64,000 bases of DNA. Origin: Cercis canadensis. Taxonomy: Eukaryota; Streptophyta; Magnoliopsida; Fabales; Fabaceae. The DNA lies in assembly GCA_003255065.1 (NCBI GenBank), contig QAOA01001003.1, positions 321,756-385,755 of the forward strand, read 5' to 3'. A model generated the notes under the pieces. That model was not told the DNA's origin. It did no database searches and was given only the letters and a program-made list of their open reading frames with translations. The position numbers and the translations under genes were made by a program. Shown here piece after piece: positions 45,108 to 57,952 of the stretch (position 1 is the stretch's first letter; each line of letters starts with the position of its first letter).

Positions 45108-47065
45108 TTTTGATGGCTAAACAAAATTTAATATTTTATATCCACTATTAATTGTATAATTTATAAAATTGCCATAATAGCTCAATAGTCAAGACTCAAG
45201 AGCCAATACTCATCAAATTCTTTTATTGAACTTTATTAGTGGTAAATCGTTTGAGGGAAAATATGGTCTCAAGTAATTCTATGTAATTGAGCTTACGTGA
45301 CTTAAGATTAATTTACTGGTCATATGTAGTTATTTGTGTCATGAGATTAATTTAGTAATGAGTTGGCATTACTTTAATAGTCATATGTAACTATTTGAAT
45401 CATGAGATTAATTTTTGAAGAGTGAGTTGAGATTAATTTAATAGTCATAAGTAGTTTAATAATCTTGAATAATCAATTGAAATTGTTTTGCTAACGGGGG
45501 CTGATTTAGTTGGTAAGAATCAAATTACTTAACTTGTAAGACTTTAGTTTAAATTTCACCACGAGCAATCTCCTTTTGGTACTACTATAAGTCATTATTG
45601 AGACTTGTGGCATGCTTTACCCTTAAAATGATTATATTATCTTATATAATGTTTGATAATAGTTAAATTAAATAAGGTGTTGTCAATTTGTCTCAAATCA
45701 AGTTCAATTAAAAATAGAATAAGATGAAATTATACTTCCCTCTTTCAATTTAACACTAATCAAGTTCAATAAAATAATTAAATTAAATTAAAGCTTTTTT
45801 AATTTGACACTAATTATATGAAAATGAGTCAAATGTTTTTAATGTAGTACTAAGTTTAATTGAATGGAAATCATCTATTGATTTCTAAAAACAATTACGG
45901 GGTAAATGTTGTAATTAATAGAAATTTACTAGGCTACTTTTATATTAATAGAAAACTACTTTTTGGGGGTAAATGTTGTAATTAACAGAAAACTATTAGG
46001 TTACTTTTATATTAACAGAAAACTACTTCATCCAGTTAACCAAAAAAGGAAGCAAACCTTTTAGCCAATAATATTGTTACACATGTGCTTGTCAGTTGTG
46101 ATACTTGTGCCCCTTTTGGCAAATAAGTCGGATCCTTCATTTTTTAGTGAAAACAAATTATAAAAATTTGAATCTCATAAATCAAATCAGGGTTTAAATT
46201 TTGAAGTTTGATTAAAATAAGACATTTTAAAAACCTGTCCGATTTGAGCTAGCTAGTTTAATAATTGCGCAGGCACGATTTTAATTTTAATTAATTTTTC
46301 TATTTTTTATTTTAAAAATAATATTTAATTCAAAAAATAAATAATACTAATTAAGCCAACCCAATTATTAAACATGTTTTATTAGGGGGCTTGAGCCTAT
46401 TGTTTAGGCCCGATTTAATTCATGCCTTTTTGAGCCGGCCCGTTTGACATTGCTATGACCAAATACCAATTGCAAACAAATAAATCTCGCAGAACCAATG
46501 AAGAAATCAGAGCTGTCTAGAATGTGAATGCTAACTATGAACATACTATACAAGAGCAGGAAACTTGGGCCCTTCTATCATAAATCCCTGCGCAATCTGA
46601 TTAATGGTGTGCTAGAGGCCATTGAAACTTTCAAAAGATTAAATCATGAACTATCTCTTATATGTTTAGTCATGATCAACAAACAGTTCTACTATTATCA
46701 CCTAAGTTCAGTGGTTCATTAAATGCTAGAATATTGTGTTCCTGTGGTTTACTGGGTATGCCCTATTTAAATGCTAACCCTGAACAACCGTGATAGATGA
46801 AACATTAACATTAGTCATTCTTGAAGAATCATGTGTGACATACATCTGATTACTCCAATGCTTATTGCACAGTAAATATGAATCCAATGACATTCTCATA
46901 CCATATCATATGCAAGAATATGTATTTAATCTGGAAGAACATGCTTCAGAACAGAAGTAAAAGAATAGCATAAACTTTTTGAGACAAAAAGTATGCTGTG
47001 TATTACAGAACTTTACATATTTAATAATCAAAACGACCTCAAGTCTCACAATATATTCATAAGCA
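45108..47065. other. AT-rich stretch downstream of CTC1, with short repeats
   Basis: A two-copy tandem repeat with a 68-bp period occupies about 45899-46030 (GGGGTAAATGTTGTAATTAA...). A possible SINE head lies at 45497-45570. GGCCCG-rich words near 46405-46450 resemble a small DNA element end. The last few hundred bases should include the CTC1 3' untranslated region on the minus strand. Confidence 0.45.
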
Positions 47066-50000
47066 TTACCTTTTAAAAAGTTCCTGCATCATATTCTTGG
47101 CCTCGAACCGTGTATCGATGCAAGAAACTTCTTTGGCCCATATGTTTTGCATGGTATGGGTATTCTCCATTTCTATCTGGTACTCTTTTTCCAGCCGTCT
47201 AACCGCCTCCGCATCCATCACATTAGCAGCCACATTCTGCTCCGATCAGGAAGAAACCTCATTTAGCCAATATTTTTACGGTTGGTAAAAAATGTAAATA
47301 AATATCAAAGGAAGCAAGATGGAAAAAGAAACTACCAGAAATGGGGGAAAAGAGATGGTAATCAACAAAGCATATGAAATCAAACCAAAACTACCAGAAA
47401 TGGGGGGAAAGAGATGATAATCAACAAAGCATTTATGTGTCATTTTGGATGGGACAAATGAAGTTGGTTAATAATTTCTGCAATATACTAGTCTCAATTT
47501 TCTATCGTATTCTAATCTCATCTTATACATTACAATAGAGATCCATAAATATAAGATATGAACTCACCCAAGCTCTACCAACGCATGCATTGAGGATTAT
47601 GAACTTGAGGAGGTCTTGATCATAACTACCGAGGGCACCATCAGAAGTAAGAGAAACAAGCTCTTGGTAAGGAGAATCATAAACTGAACCATAGTTTTTC
47701 ACAGTAATTCTCCTGTAATTCTTCAAAATTTTGCCCAGATGATAAGTGGTGGTGCGGGAAGCATTGTCATTAACCACTGACTTTAATGACCAGCCACTGC
47801 TTTGAAAAGCCCTCTCAGGGAGTTTTTCATGTAGTCTTAACAAGGTTGCCGCCCTTTCAGCATTAGCCCAACAACAGCACAAGGATGACCCATCATCTAT
47901 ATTTAAACATGAAAGAAAAAAAAAAGAGTGAGATCATTTAATGGAAGACAATAATCATCAGAGTGGAGTAGCACTAGGCCAAAATATCAGGAATCAAAAT
48001 ACAAACAAACAAACAAGAAATCAGAATATCAGGAATTACAGAGCAATCCAAGCCAAAGTAAAAGCAGATAGGAGATATATAGAAGAAATTAAAATTCATT
48101 ATGCCAAGTGGGGATACCGGATAGCCAGATAATATTAGATCAAACAATACTGTCAGAAGTAAAACCACTTTCTACCTAGTGTAGAAAACATTCTGGACAT
48201 AGAAAGTGAGAGTTATTCTGTGACTTCTCTTTAAAACACTGACTGCACTTAAGACAAATAACTTACCCAACACAAAGCCAGCAAGTGGAATTTCAAAAGG
48301 TGGGCCCCATGCATTCCTTTCTGATTGAGCATCAAATTTTGTAGTCTTACTCTCTAGAACTAAAATGAAGACTGCAATCACCTGTTCACAACAAACAGCA
48401 GTAAATCTAACCTTTTTTAAAAGCATTAGGATTTGAAAATAAAATTTAAACAACCCACCCTGCAACGAAACTGCATATGCTTGTGACTTGGGCACTGATT
48501 CAGTTCAGAAATAAAACCTGAAGGTATAGAGTATAAAGATGCATCATATGCATCTGTAGTAGGCCATATATTGGAAGATTTGCCAATGTATGGTTTATCA
48601 CACTCTGTTACAGAGTTTATTACAATAAATGACACAGGTAGCAACAACAATTCGTTTTGGCCCCTGCAGAGCAAAAAATTAGCTATCAAATCAATGTGAA
48701 ATCTAATAGAGAAAATCAAATAGAAAGCTTGACAGGACATGTTCTTTGTATGAATGCTTATATGAGAAGTTAAAGAATGAAAATTGAATGCACATGCCAG
48801 ATTAGCACTTATGATTACAGACAACATCCTCATTATGTAAAATGAAAGAATCTCAGTACCACACCTAAATGTTCACAAGCCAAAACTCGAGACCTTATTG
48901 TAGTATATTGTGGCATCATCAATTACTTCAGAAGTTACCTACATTAAGTAACAAGAAAGTCCAGTCCAAAAGCAACAGAAGGCTTCTACTCTAGTTTTGT
49001 CTCCGATGTGCAACTATATGAATTGAATTATGCCAGATACTTTCAATTCTCAGTAAATTTAATTAAGTCCATAATTACCAAAAATAATCCGTTTTGGGGT
49101 AAATAGTCCATGACTGCCAATATTATCTTTCATTGACACAGCACTGAAACAAGTATCAGAGACCAATTATCTCATTTCTCCTTGAAACTTATCCTCTCCT
49201 AACTCCTCAATAAGCTTTTAAACCAAAGAAAATATGTAGAAATAAACTCCATCAGAGAATCATCAAATACTAGTTAGGCAAATTACCAAGTTACAGAATA
49301 AAGGCTAGGGATAGTTGTTTCAATACCAAAACCACAGCTCAAAGGCTTTAAATAGCACTTCACTTGTACGTTTTTAAATATTTTCCATTTTACAAGGTCA
49401 ATATAACTACTTGCCAAAAATAAATTAATAAATAAAAATGAAAACATAGCACCGGCACCAACATAGAATACAATTACATTTTAATATTATTGAGTACAAG
49501 CAAAACAATCAAGTCTCTTGCTGGGAGTGCATACCTTACATCAAGAATGCGGTGAAATGTTGCATTTATGCCAGGACCGAAACCAATAGGGAAAGCACGC
49601 TTACTTACGGAACCAAAAATGCTTACCTAACAATAAAATAAGAAGAATAAGTTGTTCAAATCAACATAGAAGAATATACGTATAAATTAGTCAAGATGGA
49701 ATTGAAATTACAATATGATGATCCACCAAAACATGAATGCAGAAAGTGCTTCTAGCTCCATCAGAACCTTTCAACTGAAAAGCGTCAAGGCTTGCACAGT
49801 TTGAACATGAATTACTGAAACTAGAACCAACATCATGAATGTCAACCACATTGCCCTGGAGAGAAATCAAATTTCCTTCAGGTAACAAGCATGTTGAACT
49901 GAGAGATTGAGAAGACACAGAAGGCCCAGTTTTTGCAGTCACAGTTCTCAAAGAAAAGTTAGCACCATCATCCAGTAAGGCAGATGGCTGGCTTTGAACA

Positions 50001-53000
50001 TTTTCTGATTGCTTAATATCATCTTCCAAGAGAGCTGTTATACTGGATGGAAGATAAAGACAAACATCTGAACAGACACCTGAAGAATCAACATTGGACC
50101 TCAGGAAAAGTTGTTCAATTTGATCTTTGGAAAAAACTCCCTTAATGCAAGGAGACAAATTATCTTGCGCAGATGTAGATGATGATTTATAGTGAAGAAC
50201 CTCATCAGAAGCATATGAAAGACTCCAGAACTGTTTCACAGAATCAACAAGAACTTTAAAACTTCCACGACAATCAGAATCTTTGAACATGCAGAAGCAA
50301 TCTTTTCTATGATGTTTTATGATGTAATAACCACCAATCTGCAACAACTGGAATGAAAGTTGAAATGAATTAATACTCGATTCACATAGTTAATGACAGC
50401 ACAATATGGAATTATTTCATGACTACTGCACTAACTAAGCAAGTAAAAGGAGTAATATGAAATACCTGATACTTCAAAAAACTCTCAGATAAGAACTCCA
50501 GTAAAATCTTCCTTGCAGTTGGTTTGGAATTAACATCAGTACGTACAAGTGATGTACGATGCAAAATAGCAGAACTAACTGCATTCTCAGTTTTAACACT
50601 TCCAAATGTGGCCAGACAAGATATCTCATCAGAAGAACTCAAATCAATACATTTCTGGTTCTCCATTGATTTACTGAAAGAATTAGAAAAAGCATTCCGC
50701 TCATATATAGAATTGTCAAACTTATCCATTGACATTAAACTTGTTGATTCCTTAACAAGTTTTAGCCTCTTATTGGACGCTTGCTCCTTGTTATTACCAT
50801 TGATACAATATTCTGAAATTTCCTTTGTCTGACTCCATGAAACATTAGATGGCTGCAAAGTTCCACCTTGTCCAGGAAGGAATAAAACCCAAGACAAAAG
50901 TGTGGCTTCAACAAAAGTACTTGACTTGCTTGATATCATGGGATTGTTGGAAAACTGCAAGAATTAGATATAAGGGCAAAAGCAGTGATTAAAGCAATGC
51001 AAAAAAGCAGCCACAGAAATTTTTACCATAAATTATTGGATTAACAGGTAGCGAGACAGGATGAAAGGTGTCTGGCATAGGAGGAGTTTATCTATTTAAA
51101 CAGATCTTCAAAACATAGAAATCTGGTCACAGATTTGTGTAACAAATATGGGAGGAAAACTTCTGAATTTCTTATTCAGTAAGTTGATGATACATGGTAT
51201 TATATAGAAGATTACAAGGGGAAAATCAGTAACTAAATTACTCTAAAATAGGAAACTATACTATCTACCCGAATCCCTCCATTTAAGGGATTTAATCTCT
51301 ATCTAATTTTAAACTCTATCTAATCAAATCCCTTAATTTAAGGGATTTCAAATTACTTCCTAATCTATTTACAGCCTATTTACATCTTGACAATTTGCAG
51401 AGATCACCATCAGATTTATGCAACCAGAAAACAATAAGGGAATGAAAAACTTCATTTATTCTCTGAAAAAGCAGAAAATCAAAGATCTTGAACAGACTGC
51501 ACTCTTAACTTCACTTATGCAAGAGATGAAAAGGTCCATTAGGTCTAGCATACAACTTTTTCAAAGAATATGAGTAATGCTAGGTAGAAAAACTTTTTTT
51601 TGAAAACTGAGGAGTATTTATGACCTCCTTTGGATGAAACAAAGTGGTTGGGACCACATATTCATCCAACGGTGATTATAAATATACCTCAGTCTGGCAA
51701 CAAGTTTGTCAAGAAAAGGTCTGGCTATCTAGCATTTTCCAAAGAATATTTAGGGTAACATTCTGAAAAATATCCATACACACACAAATAGGTATAACTT
51801 AGTACTAACCTTGGAACTTAATAACTGAACTTATAACCTTTCCATCCCCATCTTCATGGGTTTTCTTATGCAACTGCTCGAATAAAAATTATTTGCATCA
51901 TGGCATGTAATAGCAACTATTCACAAAATATATAGTTAGTACCTTCTGTAGCAGAGGAAATTTGTGAGATACCCTAAGCAGATTATAGGCTCCAGGTTCA
52001 AGTTTCTCAGGATCATTCTTGTCACCGATACAAGGATAACATGTGAAATTTCTACATTTTACATTCTTCCAGAGAAAGTGAACATAAATTGATATGTTTA
52101 ACTCTCTTGCCACTTGGGTGCAATTAAAGATTGTTCTGCATGATAACAACTCACTCTCGAGCAATGCCAATTGATCCACATGATCAGCTAGGCCATCCAC
52201 AACAATAGTATAGTTCATCACCTACAAATCCAAAAGAAATGTAAAGTCATACAAATCTTACACAATAGGTGAAAATAACAAATCACCCAATATTTTAATT
52301 TTAGAAATTCATGAGAAGATAATACTGAGGGAAGAAATTGCAACACAAAAATCATTGATGACCTCATATATCTTGTTGGGAATCCAACTTAATGGAAGGT
52401 CTGGTATTAGAACATCAATGCTGCCGGTTGAATCAACCAACTGCAGTTGTCCAGTTGATGGAGCAATCTGAATAATCAAAGCACCATCATTAATAGGAAC
52501 TTCCTAATGATAGTAGATATGATATGCTAGTTGTATAAAAGTTTTATGTCTAAAAATGTACTGTCTCTATGTTCTATAAATTATAGCATTATTGTCATAT
52601 ACATACAATTAGGAGAATTAATAGATGCATTGCATAAAGCAGCTTAGCAGAAATTATTGAAATAAGACAAAATGATGAAATATAACCTGTAGATTTCCGA
52701 GCAAAACAATGCCTACATCTTCACTTGGAATGATCCTCTTAATTGACCAACCATAAAATCTTGCTTCATGGGATAAAAGTCTCAAATGGTTGTCAACAGG
52801 CATTATCTTAGGGACATTTTCCGACTTTAGCATTCTCATAAAGGTGGCTGTACAGTGACAGATGAAACTAGACATGGGTATTACCTGTAATAACAACATC
52901 AAAGTAGTAATTTTATCTTTCAATTGTCTGTAATAAATACTATCCGACAGAGAAACATAATGATTCTATGATGAACATATCAGATCAAATTTCATGAAGT

Positions 53001-55354
53001 GCAGAAATATAATTTAAGGTAACTACTAGGAAACTACCACTTTCAGGAAACCACAATGCAGTTCTCCACAGCACCCGTACGCATCATGTCTACAGAGCCC
53101 CATGAAAATACCATCCTGTCAAAAGAAAATTTTCGCATTATAACCAACATAATGTAACAAAATTAGTTCCAATGAAATTTTCCCAACTGTCAATTATACC
53201 TGAGTTTGAAATACTGATGAAGGTAATTGTGAACTAGCATACATCTGAGCTAGTCCTTCTTCCTGGTAATACCTTGCAGCAACAGCTTGTCAGAAAGAAC
53301 CAATACGGTAGCATTGGAACAGAAAGTAAATCTTGTGGTAAAATAGGAAACTCCTTGAACTTAAAGGAAGTAAATTACTTGTTTTGATCCCAAAATCTCC
53401 TTGTCACATAAGATACCAGCAAATTTTTTATGTAGACTTGAGACAAGAAGTAATACCCTGCCAGCCAAATAAGGTAGGAATTATATATATTCAAGCAGTC
53501 TTTAAAATTCTCTCGGTTCTGATAAAAATGCTATAAAGGCATTTAAACTGTTTAATACCATAGTCTTGACGAAAATGATAATGACTGAATGAACTTTTCC
53601 AGAAAACTCTTGGATTGTGAAACTACATGAGACCTGCAAGGCTGAATTGAATTATAACTACATCTGCATAGGAAATGTACGGTCAACCATAAATGTTGAA
53701 TAAGTTAGAAGCTTTTTAAGGAACAAGTAGCGTTATCAACATGCAAAATATCAGATCAAATCATGACCATCTATGACATCAGTTAGACCCCATTGATTGC
53801 AATGGTTCAATTTCCCCAATGAAAGGCAAGAATGCAAATGTACATAAAATGAAACTAAAAACTTCTTGGCCATACATGAGGACTGTCATACTACAAATGC
53901 TCACATGAGAGAAATCTGAACTGAATCAGCATAATTTAGTAGCAGTACATACACAGTTTCCAGTGGTGAGAAGGATTCCACAGTAATGCTAGTCTTGGCA
54001 CAGGCCCCAAGTATAAGAACTTTTGTCCATGAAAATTTTGGATCCACAAAATGGACATTTCTAACAGATATCTACGTGAAGACCCAGAATAACGAGTTAA
54101 AAGTATTGCCAAAGCTAAAAATCATAAAGAAAGCCATCCTTTGGTAGCATACTATTTGTATCTTTCTACATCACAATAAATCTCAGGTCCAGAAAAGAGC
54201 AAATGTATTTTACTTACAATAGCACCAACTCTAAAACCATGTGGAAGAATATATAGTTGGTCAGTTAAAAGAAGCCACATGTCACAGTCCAGCTCCACAG
54301 CCATCCCTTGCATGTAGACACCTTTAATTATGCCGACATACGAACCACATTCACCATTACCCTTAATATCAATATTCAAACGTGGTAGCCATTTCTTCAA
54401 AAGCCGAAAAACATGTAAAACAGACTTCTCCCAGGTCACATACATCACACGAGACTCCTCCTTACTTATGAAAACCATTTTTTTCTTCAAACCCGAAAGC
54501 ATTATCTGGTTACCAATTAGTTTAGTAATTACAGAATGCCATGATGAAGCAACACCACAAAAATATACAAATTCTAATTTGGTAAACGAATGACTATTCA
54601 CATTTTCCATTGAACCAACATTTGTAACAGTCGTCAACACTTTTGAACTACATAATCTACATTCACAAACCAAAACATGAGCTAGAAACCCAATCAAATT
54701 ACTCGAATTTTTCAAATCCAAACCCTCAATGCTTTTCAAACCTCTCTCACCCATGGTACACGGGACAACAGAAATAGGGCTAACTGACTCTAATACTCCA
54801 TAGACACGATGCTGAGCTCTGGAACTATCTTCACAAGTGCTCGAATCAGGCACCAACGGAAACGAATCCAAAGAGTCTTTCAAACAATTCAGCCCAATTC
54901 TGAAACCCCCACCGGAATCCAAAAAACCCCATTTAATAATCTCCAAGAAGCCTCTGCAAGGTTTCAAGGGGATGAAATTCCAAGAAAGAACATAAATTTT
55001 CTTCCCTATAACATATGGGTCGAATTCGAGAATGTCGCAACAAACAGTGGATAACCCATCGGAGAATTGGAGGCAATTGATGTCAGAGCAATGAGAAGCA
55101 GATGAACCCTTGTGGCTGCTGGGCAGGGTTAGGGTTCCAACGACGATGGTGGGTTGCTTTAGCACAGTGAGAACTCGAGAAATAGGGTAAGAGTGCGATG
55201 ATGGGGTTGGGGTTTTAGTTCTAGGGTTTGGTTTGGAGGAAGATGAACTACGAGAGACGCAACGATTGGAAGGTAAATGCAGAGATGCTGTGCCGGAGAG
55301 AGGACGAGCACCTTGGAGCAGTTCTGCTATAGATTTGATATTTACGCCTTCCAT
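47066..55354 (-). CDS. CTC1: CTC1, CST telomere-capping complex subunit, 16 exons, intact
   Basis: Exons (coding, 5' to 3'): 55354-54218, 54071-53953, 53633-53559, 53457-53379, 53262-53200, 53115-53038, 52884-52687, 52467-52363, 52221-51943, 50954-50466, 50347-49712, 49626-49535, 48663-48459, 48381-48267, 47896-47568, 47236-47066. All introns are GT..AG and phases agree at every joint. The sum is 4170 bases, 1389 residues plus TAA, with no internal stop. Residues 1-379 follow the Arabidopsis CTC1 N-terminus (FSDGLSTVCCDILEFDPYVI, KIYVLSWNFIPL, VYGVLESVSPISVVPC). Cys-rich spots occur near residues 499-508 and in CRNFTCYPC (exon 9). The family, built of OB folds, joins STN1 and TEN1 to protect chromosome ends and recruit DNA polymerase alpha for C-strand fill-in. 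The product is somewhat longer than the ~1270 residues I recall for Arabidopsis, mainly in the Ser/Asn-rich exons 10-11. Confidence 0.95.
51138..51392 (-). mobile_element. 255-bp solo LTR in CTC1 intron 9, TSD ATTTG
   Basis: It reads TGTAACAAATATGG at the left and CATCTTGACA at the right on the plus strand. On the minus strand it is TGTCAAG...TTGTTACA. ATTTG flanks it at 51133-51137 and 51393-51397. A TATATAATACC box and an AATAAG signal follow in minus-strand order, so the LTR has the same orientation as CTC1. The size suits small copia or TRIM LTRs. It lies in the largest CTC1 intron (50955-51942), clear of the splice sites. Confidence 0.88.
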
Positions 55355-55419
55355 TTGATTAACGATGAACCATTTGCTGCGCCAACTCGGTGGAGTGGAG
55401 TGAAGAGTTGAGACTCAAG

Positions 55420-55427
55420 AGCGGGAA
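55420..55427 (-). promoter_or_regulatory. E2F-type site upstream of CTC1
   Basis: TTTCCCGC on the minus strand, 66 bases before the CTC1 start codon, matches the E2F consensus TTTSSCGC exactly. It would tie CTC1 expression to S phase, which suits a replication-linked telomere factor. Function is inferred from sequence only. Confidence 0.55.
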
Positions 55428-55515
55428 AGAAAGAAGGGTTTGAAACTGTAAACAAACGAAATGAACCAGCTATGCCAATGCGAGTGAGAATGAAAGAAGA
55501 AAGTGATTTATTTTT

Positions 55516-55594
55516 GTGGGCCAAAAAATAGAACCACTAGTGATGGTATCAGGTAAATACATATTGGCCCAAGGCCCAATATTTAATGGGCTAT
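55516..55594. promoter_or_regulatory. Cluster of site-II (TGGGCY) motifs upstream of CTC1
   Basis: GTGGGCC near 55517, two GGGCC-containing motifs in TTGGCCCAAGGCCCAA (55564-55579) and AATGGGCT near 55586 lie 160-240 bases upstream of the start. Site-II elements bind TCP factors in plant promoters of housekeeping and cell-cycle genes and are often paired with E2F sites. Confidence 0.5.
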
Positions 55595-57098
55595 GATATG
55601 AGTCATCCAAATACATCCAATTGATTTAAAACTAAAAAAAAATGGTTGTCAAACTACTTTGAGTAGAATTATAGCACTTTTTTTTGAACGGATTTTAGTG
55701 GAATCTACGTCCTAAAATTAGTATCATTGTGAAAATTTTAAAAAATTGAGTTGCGCACTATGGGTTAGATTTTAAAACGGTTAACATGATTTGAATTTAA
55801 TTGTTTCAAAGAAAATCATCATTCTGTATTTTTTTTTGTCACTTTTTATGTATTTCTTTGTTTATACATTTTATGGGAACTTAACTATTCTGACTTATAC
55901 TAGATGACTTATTTTTTGAGATCTTTGCAATAACATTAATTTCAACGCATGAATCAACAACCACTTAAAAAAAATTGGAATCAATATCATCTAGTATTAG
56001 AGGGTAATATAACGTTGTCATGTTTATTAAATTTCAGCCATTCATTTTTATAAAAGGCATATCTGGTAAATATTACCATATCACAAATTTTTCTTTTTTT
56101 TTTCTCTCATTTAATATTATCTTTAATTTATTTTATCTCTCCTCTCTAAAATCCATGGCCATCTTCAATTTCATAGTTATCTTCTAAAGTTAATTGTATA
56201 TCAATCCTTTAAATCGCATATCTATGTTGCAAAATGGATCCACTTAGTCAACTATTAAGTTTCTTTATAGGATTTTTAATTTCATGGATTATGAACACCT
56301 CATAATCATTCCCTTCCTCATGCTACCCGCCATTGATGAACCACCGCAAGCAACAGAATGGCACTTCTACTTCGAACTAGAAGCTTTAATGTTAACTTGA
56401 AAACTTTGGGCAACAAATTTTCATACCACTTATCTTGTTCACCCTTCTATCTCTAAGATCCAACATCTTCAATCACAAATTTGGGATTGTGGCTTGTCTT
56501 GAATATAATTTTCTTTATCAGCAAGGCTGCAAAGGGAACAAAAACAAAGGTAAAGAATCACAACTGTAATGATTTTGGGACTTTTGTGTTAAAGATGAAA
56601 TTGTATTAGATGACGAAGGACCACAACTCTTGACTGTTCTTTTAAAAGAAAATTAAATAAAGCTTATGTAATAGGGTTGGAAGAAGAAGAAAACAACTAT
56701 GAGCAGGCTAATTGTGAATTTTGCCTCTATGTTGAAGAAATAGAGTGTGTAAAACTCCTAACAAAACTTCCAACTATGAAGGTGTTGTGTTATAATCTAC
56801 ACCATAGATGTGTTTTGAATGAAAAGGGCTTAGATGCTCCTAAACATGATAATGTTATGTTATTGCCTAATAGGAGAGGATCCTAATCCAAAAAGTTGTA
56901 CTTGATAATCATTTCATGAATTTGGTTGAATAGAAGGAAAGCTCGTTGGCACTGTATTTCTAGCTTTTACAAGGCAACATAAGAGCTTGAATAGAAAGTG
57001 ATTTCAAGGAAATATTATTCCACTTTGAAAAAGTAGGGAAAAGGGTTAATATTGTAGTTGAAGGTGAGTTTTAGCCAACTTAATTTACTCTTTGTTTG
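55595..57098. other. Intergenic stretch, no confirmed gene
   Basis: 55720-55960 resembles the MITE-like sequence at 11960-12225 (shared GAAAATTTTARAAAAATYGAGT and TTTTTTGAGATAT words). A 69-codon frame at 56677-56886 has an acidic start and no match I know. The surroundings read like decayed coding DNA but cannot be assigned. Confidence 0.4.
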
Positions 57099-57370
57099 CT
57101 ACATTACCATCTTCTCTCTAGTACCTTGATTATTGTACTTGATGATGCCTGTGTTGAGCTTGAGGTCGAGCAGTGTGTTTGAGGTCGGGTATGGGATAGA
57201 AACTCGAGCTGCACAGTTAACAGAAATGAGCTAAGAGGCCAGGTGCTACATTACAATCTTCTCTCTAGTACCTTGATTATTGTACTTGACGATGCCTATG
57301 TTGAGCTTGAGGTCGCGGGTATGGGGTAGAAACTCGAGCTGCACAGTTAATAGAAATGAGCTAAGGGGTT
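57099..57370. repeat. Two-copy tandem repeat (~145 and ~127 bp)
   Basis: GCTACATTACMATCTTCTCT begins at about 57099 and again at about 57230. Both copies run through TTGAGCTTGAGGTCG, GGTATGGG and AGAAACTCGAGCTGCAC to GAGCTAAG. The second copy lacks about 17 bases. It lies at the presumed LTR end of the Tat-like remnant. Confidence 0.75.
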
Positions 57371-57952
57371 GGGTTAAGATGCTCAGACTCCGAAGTTCAA
57401 GTTAGATCAATCCGAGCTAAAAAAGGGAATAAATGAATGAGAGTCAAAAGTCTTTATACCTATCATGGAGGATTATTTATAGGGGAAAGCTAAGGGACAT
57501 AATGGTAAATTGTTGAATAGGGCTTTAGTGATATGGGCTATTGGGATTAGGCCTTAAGTCACATTGGGCCTGAGCCAAGGATATCTACATTTCCCACCCC
57601 TTATAGCTCAGAGCTTGTTGTGATCAAGTTTATAAGATTGAGGTGGGGCAACGTTCTTCATTTAGTGTGCTCTGGCGCATTATAAAGTGAATTGCCACAT
57701 GGCACTGCGTGCGTGGGCATCTAGATGGTTGTCATAATGATAGCCACCATTTTGTGCTTTTCAAGGCAAAAAAAGCTGAGGGGATGAGACGTTTAGGCTT
57801 CTCGAGCTAAAAAGTGGCAAATTCTCGTTCGTCGGATGCAATTGCCTCGGACCATTAGATCTATTTTGTCTTTTCCATAAATAGGAGGTTGTGTGACTTC
57901 ATTTTACTTTTTTTCAAAATCTTCAGAGATTGGTGCTTAGGTCAATACGAGC

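Noticed and set aside
54330-55054. Plus-strand ORFs of 81-87 codons
   Set aside because: They are shadows of CTC1 exon 1 on the other strand.
56677-56886. 69-codon ORF
   Set aside because: No recognisable motif, promoter or partner exon; treated as chance.
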